64,000 nucleotides of DNA from Impatiens glandulifera. Taxonomy: Eukaryota; Streptophyta; Magnoliopsida; Ericales; Balsaminaceae. The notes below the pieces were generated by a model. It was not told the DNA's origin. It searched no databases and saw only the letters and a program-made list of their open reading frames with translations. Position numbers and translations under genes: made by a program. Below, piece after piece: positions 58,710 to 64,000 of this stretch. Where the stretch lies: the NCBI RefSeq assembly GCF_907164915.1, contig NC_061864.1, positions 18,326,484-18,390,483 of the forward strand. The letters are read 5' to 3'. Numbering within the stretch: the first letter of the stretch is position 1; every line of letters starts with the position of its first letter.

Positions 58710-61700
58710 TCTCTTCTGGTTTTTCTATCGAGATAATTCATTAACGAGAGGGCATCTTTTATTTTGATATTTTTAGTATTTTGTCCCCCAAACTTCCATT
58801 ATATGTTTACTTTACTCCTCAAATCCATCTTTCTCCAATTTTGGTCTACAAACTTGTGGACTCTTTTGAATTTACCCTCTAACTATACCAAATCAATAGA
58901 AGTTGCCCACACAACCAACAAATGCATGATTGTTCACTTAACTTAAAACTAATTAGTATTAACACAAATATACAAGAAAAGTATTGACAGAAAATTATAG
59001 AAAAATCATGTCACATGTGGATTAAAAATTTATAAAAAATATTCCTACAAAATTTTAAAATCTAAATTCATATGTAATTTTTCAATTCCATTCGATTTTT
59101 TAAAAAAAAATTTATGCTCCATATTATTTCTCTCACTAGAATACATAAATTTAAAAACATCATATAACAAGTTATATATTTACATTAAGAAATGATTTGA
59201 TTCATTTATTTTTTTAAATATTACTTAAAATTAAACTATTCCATTCATATATTTTCAACCATCATTAAATTATTTAATCCATTAATTAAAATTTATATAA
59301 AAATTACTTTATTTTTATAATTTAACTACTTAAAACTCACGTAACAAAACTTAATTTTTTGGCATGGAAGAACGTTTTGATTTTGGCTTATTTGAATTAT
59401 TTTAAGTTTTTATTATATATATATTTTTTAAATATAGCATTACTATTTTTAACCATTAAATTACTTAATTTATCAATAAAAATATCAAAATATTATTTCT
59501 TCATTTAATTTAAAATTAAATTATAAATAAAAAAGTTGTAATTTAATTTGTGGATAAAATCCAAAAATAATCTAAAAAATCCTAATCAAACGGGCTCTTA
59601 AAACAGTTTCTTTCATTTTTCATCTCTTGCTCCATTTTTCTATCATATTTAATACCGTATATGTCCAAATACTTTATAAATTCCTCCAATATTTATTTTG
59701 TAACTAGCTAGCTAATTTTTCTATGTGCACTTCAAATAGTTTATTTTTTTAAAGGGAGTGACTATAATCAATTATTTTTTTTATATACCACTTAGTTAGA
59801 ATTTTTTTAACAATTCAACTAAAACAATTATTATTTTTAATGGGAATGTGATCGTATGATGTATTTGTGACACACAATTTTATTAAATATTAATTTTAAT
59901 GAGAATAATTGTAACAAGTAGTTACAATAATGTTAATAGAATAAGCTTATAAAATGAGGGAGTTCCTAAGAGAAATTTTCAACTCTTTTAATGAACTCTT
60001 CAACAGAAAAAATTGAATTATTTAAGTATTAAAACATTTTTAATCTTTGTCATTAAGATATATCTAAGGTTTAAAATAAAGAATATCCAGAAAATGAAAA
60101 TTTCTAAGCTAAATATACTTAAATAGTCAAATCTCACCTAAAATCCAATAATTAATTTATTGGTGTTTTATTTCTTTATAATTAAATAGTCAAATCATTC
60201 TTTTTAAAACATTAAATCAACATAAACTGTCAACTAATAATTATCTACAACAATAATATATGTATGATCCATATTTGAATATTAATTACCAATTTAGCAT
60301 TAATTTAATTTATTTATTCAATAAATAAACAATATGTAATTAGTGTGTTTAAACTTAATAAACACAATCTTTATATTTTTTTTAAATGTTTTATGAAATA
60401 TAGCCTGAACCATTAACATTATTCAAATATTTATGTTATTAAGTGGTCATTTTCTCTTACTATAAAATTTAATATTTGGAAAATTCACTAACATTACCAA
60501 AATATTTTTAATTTTAGTTTATTATACTTGATAGTTTAGTAATAATACTAATTTGTTGGGCTAGTAACAACGGATATTATTTAAATATAGTAATAATGTC
60601 TAGTAAAAAAACAAAAACAAATATATATATATATATATTAATTATTTAATTATACTTTTTTAATTAAAAAAAAGGCGGCATGCAGCCGCATTTCTCGGCA
60701 ATCATTTTCCTTCCCAAAACGTTCCTCATCTTTATGGCCCACCTGGATCTCGACTTCACGATGCAAAAATTAATTTTCTAATTAAAAGTATTGTACCAGC
60801 AATTCTAAATATTTAATTACTTTAAAAAAATATATAACTAAGAAAATATATATTCTTTTTAATTATCTTTATATAAGTAGTCTAAATTATTAAAGCTTAT
60901 CCCAAATAATTTGTAAATAGGTTTAAGGAAAGGTAAATACAATAATTGTGATATTTCAATCATATTTATGATTAGTTGTCTATCTATACTTAATTAGAGT
61001 AGTATTTAAGTTTTGGGAAGTTCATTTTCAATTTCAATGCTTTTAGAGTGATTGTGATATTTTTAAATTTAGAGATGTCATATATTATTTTCTTTAACAT
61101 ATCAAGACTTGTAACTTTGTGGTCAATTAGTATTAAAGTTTCTTAATTTATTTGTAATTCATAATTTTACACTATATTAAAGAATATAGATATGTTTTGT
61201 CATTTTTTTTAAATACTTCATCTATTATGAAAATAATAACATTTAAGTATATATATATTCAGGTTGAGATCAGGGCGGGAACAAAAATACTATTTTCGTC
61301 CGATCTCAATTAACTACCGGTCAAGATGGGAAAAACTACCCAAACTGAAAATTTCAGTTAAATTATCGCGAAACATTTTTAAATTGACATATGAATATTA
61401 ATGGAATATTTATTGTTTAAATAAATAAATAAAATCGTGTAAGAAACCATTTAAAAAATAATCAAAGATTTGCTATTAAAAAACTTGGAGGGAATGATAG
61501 ATGAAACGTTAATGATGCACGAGCTTTCATTAATGTCCAATTAATTAACGACCAAGTTGTTAATTAAACTTTGTTTGTTTATAGATTTTTAAATAAAGAT
61601 TACTATATTAATTGGACTTGTTTGTTTCCTATTTTCATATCAAAGTATAATGCTCATATATAATTAATTTAATGAACCCTAAATCCAAAATGTGATAATG

Positions 61701-62303
61701 ATGAAGCTGGTAATTAGGCACATAATCCCACCACTAATAAATATTATTAAATTAAGTGTTGGGAAAAAATCTAAGACATACGTCCCTAATGATCTTTTCA
61801 AACAACAATTACATTTAATAATGACGTGTTAATAACTAATTACCGCAACTTAATTAATAGTGATATTTTTTTATAATTATTTCAATTTACTTATTTTTGA
61901 CCTCACAAATTTTGGAACAAGGAAAAAATTTGGTTAATTCGATGCTACCACTACCGACACTACTTGTATTCCACTAATAGAGTGACACCTATACACAAAA
62001 GTGAAACATTATCTCTCTTATTTGTTGGTTTTTTTCTCTTTATACATGTGACGACGTTTTCTTAATGGATACAAGCACTACATGTACTGGTAACATCGAA
62101 CTAACAATATTGAATCATATGGTTTTAACTAAGTTGGTTTGTTTTATTATTTTCTGATTATTAATTTGTTTTAAAGAAATGATTTGAAAATAGAATTTGA
62201 GTAAAGGAATGTCTGTTTTTACTCTCTTCTTTCTTTTCTTACACTTTTTCCTTTTTCCAACCAATAAAGTAATGTCACGTTATTCTCTATTATTTCTTCT
62301 TTG

Positions 62304-62355
<52 letters not shown>

Positions 62356-63100
62356 ATTGATTAATTAATTCTGACATCACATATCCCACTTTCATATACA
62401 TATACATGACAAGTGCAGTTTCAAATAATGGTAGGAACAAACAAATTAGCAGTGGGATTCTCTAAAATGTAAGAATCAGAAGCATCCTTCCATGTGACGA
62501 GACACATTTAAATAAATAAATAATTAATTAAATAATTAAATACTGCCAAATGCCAACCTTACACCTCGATTCTGGTGACGCCTTACCCGGATTTCATTAT
62601 CCAACCTTAATTACGCTACTACTAAGCATGTTTGAAAATTGATGCTTCTTTCATTATTTTATTTCTACAAATTGTTTTATTCAAATTTCAAGTTTTATTT
62701 TATTCAAATCTTAATCCAATCATATATTTCACTAATGTTAAGTATTAGATATTAAGTCCGTTTAATAATTTATTCAAAATCAAATTTTATCTATCAAATC
62801 ATTAAAATTCTATAATTTTGTAAACTACTTTTAATAAATTTTATTAGTAATCAAATAAAATTAAATATAATAAAACAAAAGTTTTTGTTTGAACAAAAAC
62901 GAAAATATAAAGTATATGTAAAATTTCTTTATAAAAATCTTTAACTTTAATTAATATATTTTGAATACATCAAATTGGTTTGATAATTTAAATTAATTTA
63001 ATTTTTAAAATAAAAAAATACAATAATTTTTTAAACCGAATTATTTAGTTTATAGATTTCAAAATAATAGTATTACTCGCATTTATCCCGAGTAAAAATA
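58710..63100. other. Gene-free AT-rich region upstream of the WRKY gene
   Basis: About 4.4 kb without a supportable gene. The part next to 58700 is the WRKY promoter with a CT-rich leader (58698-58716). A small GC-richer patch lies at 60672-60760 (GGCGGCATGCAGCCGCATTTCTCGG) and another at 61262-61320 (AGATCAGGGCGGGAAC..GTCCGATCTC); neither could be assigned. Confidence 0.5.
62307..62353. repeat. TTA microsatellite
   Basis: About fifteen uninterrupted ATT/TTA units. Likely polymorphic. Confidence 0.9.
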
Positions 63101-63104
63101 TCAC

Positions 63105-63740
63105 CGTGAAAAAAATATTACGGTAAAAATGTGGTAACATTTTTAATTTTATTTTTAACCGTTTTAAGTTTATGGGCGGGTCAACCCACAATCCGACTAA
63201 AGTATTCATTTACTCTCATATTATAGAACGATCTCTAAAACAATTAATACAGTTTGATTCCTCAACTATTTTGGTTTTACCTCTAGAGTTCACTTCTTTC
63301 TCATACTACAAGTGAAAGAAAAAATGTAAAGACTATCATTAAAGTAATAAAGACGAGATTTACTATATCTATATGAATTATGTCTCATATATTTATAAAT
63401 ATAACAGAATTCTTTCATTATTGCTCACTAATAATAATAAAATTTATAGTATAGCGTAGAGTCAAATAAAAACTATTGATGAATTACCACGTTCATCAAA
63501 TTTTGTGTTGAATTTAAAATATAAAGTGTTATTAGCATAATTGGTTAAAGAGTTGTACTTGTTTTGTTAGGGTGTAAATTCAAACTATACTTATAACATT
63601 TTTTATTTTATTTTTAACCGTTTTAAGTTTATGGGCGGGTCAACCACAATTCGACCCAAGTATCCATTTACTCTCACATATATATATTCAAATTAATCAC
63701 AACTCTTGACCCGACAATCTGAAGACTTTGAAAATTAAAC
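63105..63740 (+). repeat. SINE-like dispersed repeat, copy B
   Basis: Second copy of the repeat at 24151-24610, same strand and same order: CGTGAAAAAAATATTACGG; AATTTTATTTTTAACCGTTT with GGGCGGGTCAACCCA; tRNA-like ATAATTGGTTAAAGAGTTGT plus AAATTCAAAC (about 63535-63590); then the AATTTTATTTTTAACC block again and CTCTTGACCCGACAATCT. It carries about 265 bp between the first block and the tRNA-like part that copy A lacks or has lost. It ends in a TA run. Confidence 0.55.
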
Positions 63741-63741
63741 A

Positions 63742-63743
<2 letters not shown>

Positions 63744-63782
<39 letters not shown>
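63744..63782. repeat. TA microsatellite
   Basis: About nineteen TA units directly after the SINE-like repeat, possibly grown from its 3' tail. Confidence 0.85.
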
Positions 63783-63784
<2 letters not shown>

Positions 63785-63939
63785 CTCAATTAATAAATTA
63801 TTAAATATCTAAAAATTGAGAATTAACTAATCAATTCTTTTCCGAACGAATTTAAGTTTGAATCGATCTTCTAGATTATATATATATAAATCGCACGCTG
63901 AAAGCATCTGCCCGTCTTATGTCAGCCGTTCCCATGCCA

Positions 63940-63953
63940 CGTCATACATGACG
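63940..63953. promoter_or_regulatory. Inverted TGACG pair (as-1-like)
   Basis: CGTCA-TACA-TGACG, two inverted TGACG cores 4 bp apart, overlapping a CCACGTCA word. It lies in the GC-richer last 120 bp, which may be the edge of a promoter continuing off the window. TGACG is the core bound by TGA-type bZIP factors; function here is inferred. Confidence 0.4.
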
Positions 63954-64000
63954 AATGCTGCATCCACCAGCAATTTCCATGGACGGCTAGGATTGATCCA

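Overview
The window is nuclear DNA from a flowering plant, most likely a eudicot. Genes have canonical GT-AG introns and plant-specific families are present: a CrRLK1L receptor kinase, a group IIe WRKY factor, a TOPLESS-type co-repressor, a WPP-domain-associated protein and berberine-bridge-like oxidase. The DNA between genes is very AT-rich and full of transposon remains. The species cannot be named from the sequence.

Layout. 1-639: 3' end of an alcohol dehydrogenase of the CAD/mannitol dehydrogenase family (+). 996-3274: cofactor-independent phosphoglycerate mutase, 8 exons (-). 3733-5879: palindromic Mutator-like element whose two arms carry opposed arrays of a 20-bp repeat. About 6499-7152: probable LTR remnant. 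11007-14379: WPP-domain-associated coiled-coil protein, 4 exons (+). 16121-18394: intronless CrRLK1L receptor kinase (+). 18913-19370: DNA polymerase delta subunit 4, 2 exons (+). 19742-21895: beta-tubulin, 3 exons (-). 22-29.5 kb: gene-poor AT-rich DNA with a SINE-like repeat. 29906-31282: membrane protein resembling the ethylene-regulated ERT2 type (+). 32944-35236: BBE-like FAD oxidase, 2 exons (-). 37.4-38.55 kb: 5'-truncated LINE. 40.4-44 kb: repeat-rich DNA. 45149-46796: two hAT-type MITEs with intact 8-bp target duplications. 48204-52055: a 13-exon TOPLESS-related gene (-). 54.4-55.1 kb: two more hAT-type MITEs. 57083-58697: WRKY14/35-like factor, 3 exons (-). 58.7-64 kb: AT-rich DNA with a second copy of the SINE-like repeat and a more GC-rich right edge.

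The standout is the TOPLESS-related gene. I could splice it by hand into one open frame of 634 codons. It keeps the N-terminal LisH/CTLH repression module and the C-terminal WD40 propeller but has no room for the first propeller. Known TOPLESS proteins are about 1,130 residues with two propellers, so this looks like an intact, naturally one-propeller co-repressor.

The genes form no operon or obvious pathway cluster. They are housekeeping (glycolysis, tubulin, replication) and signalling or regulatory genes separated by transposon-filled spacers.
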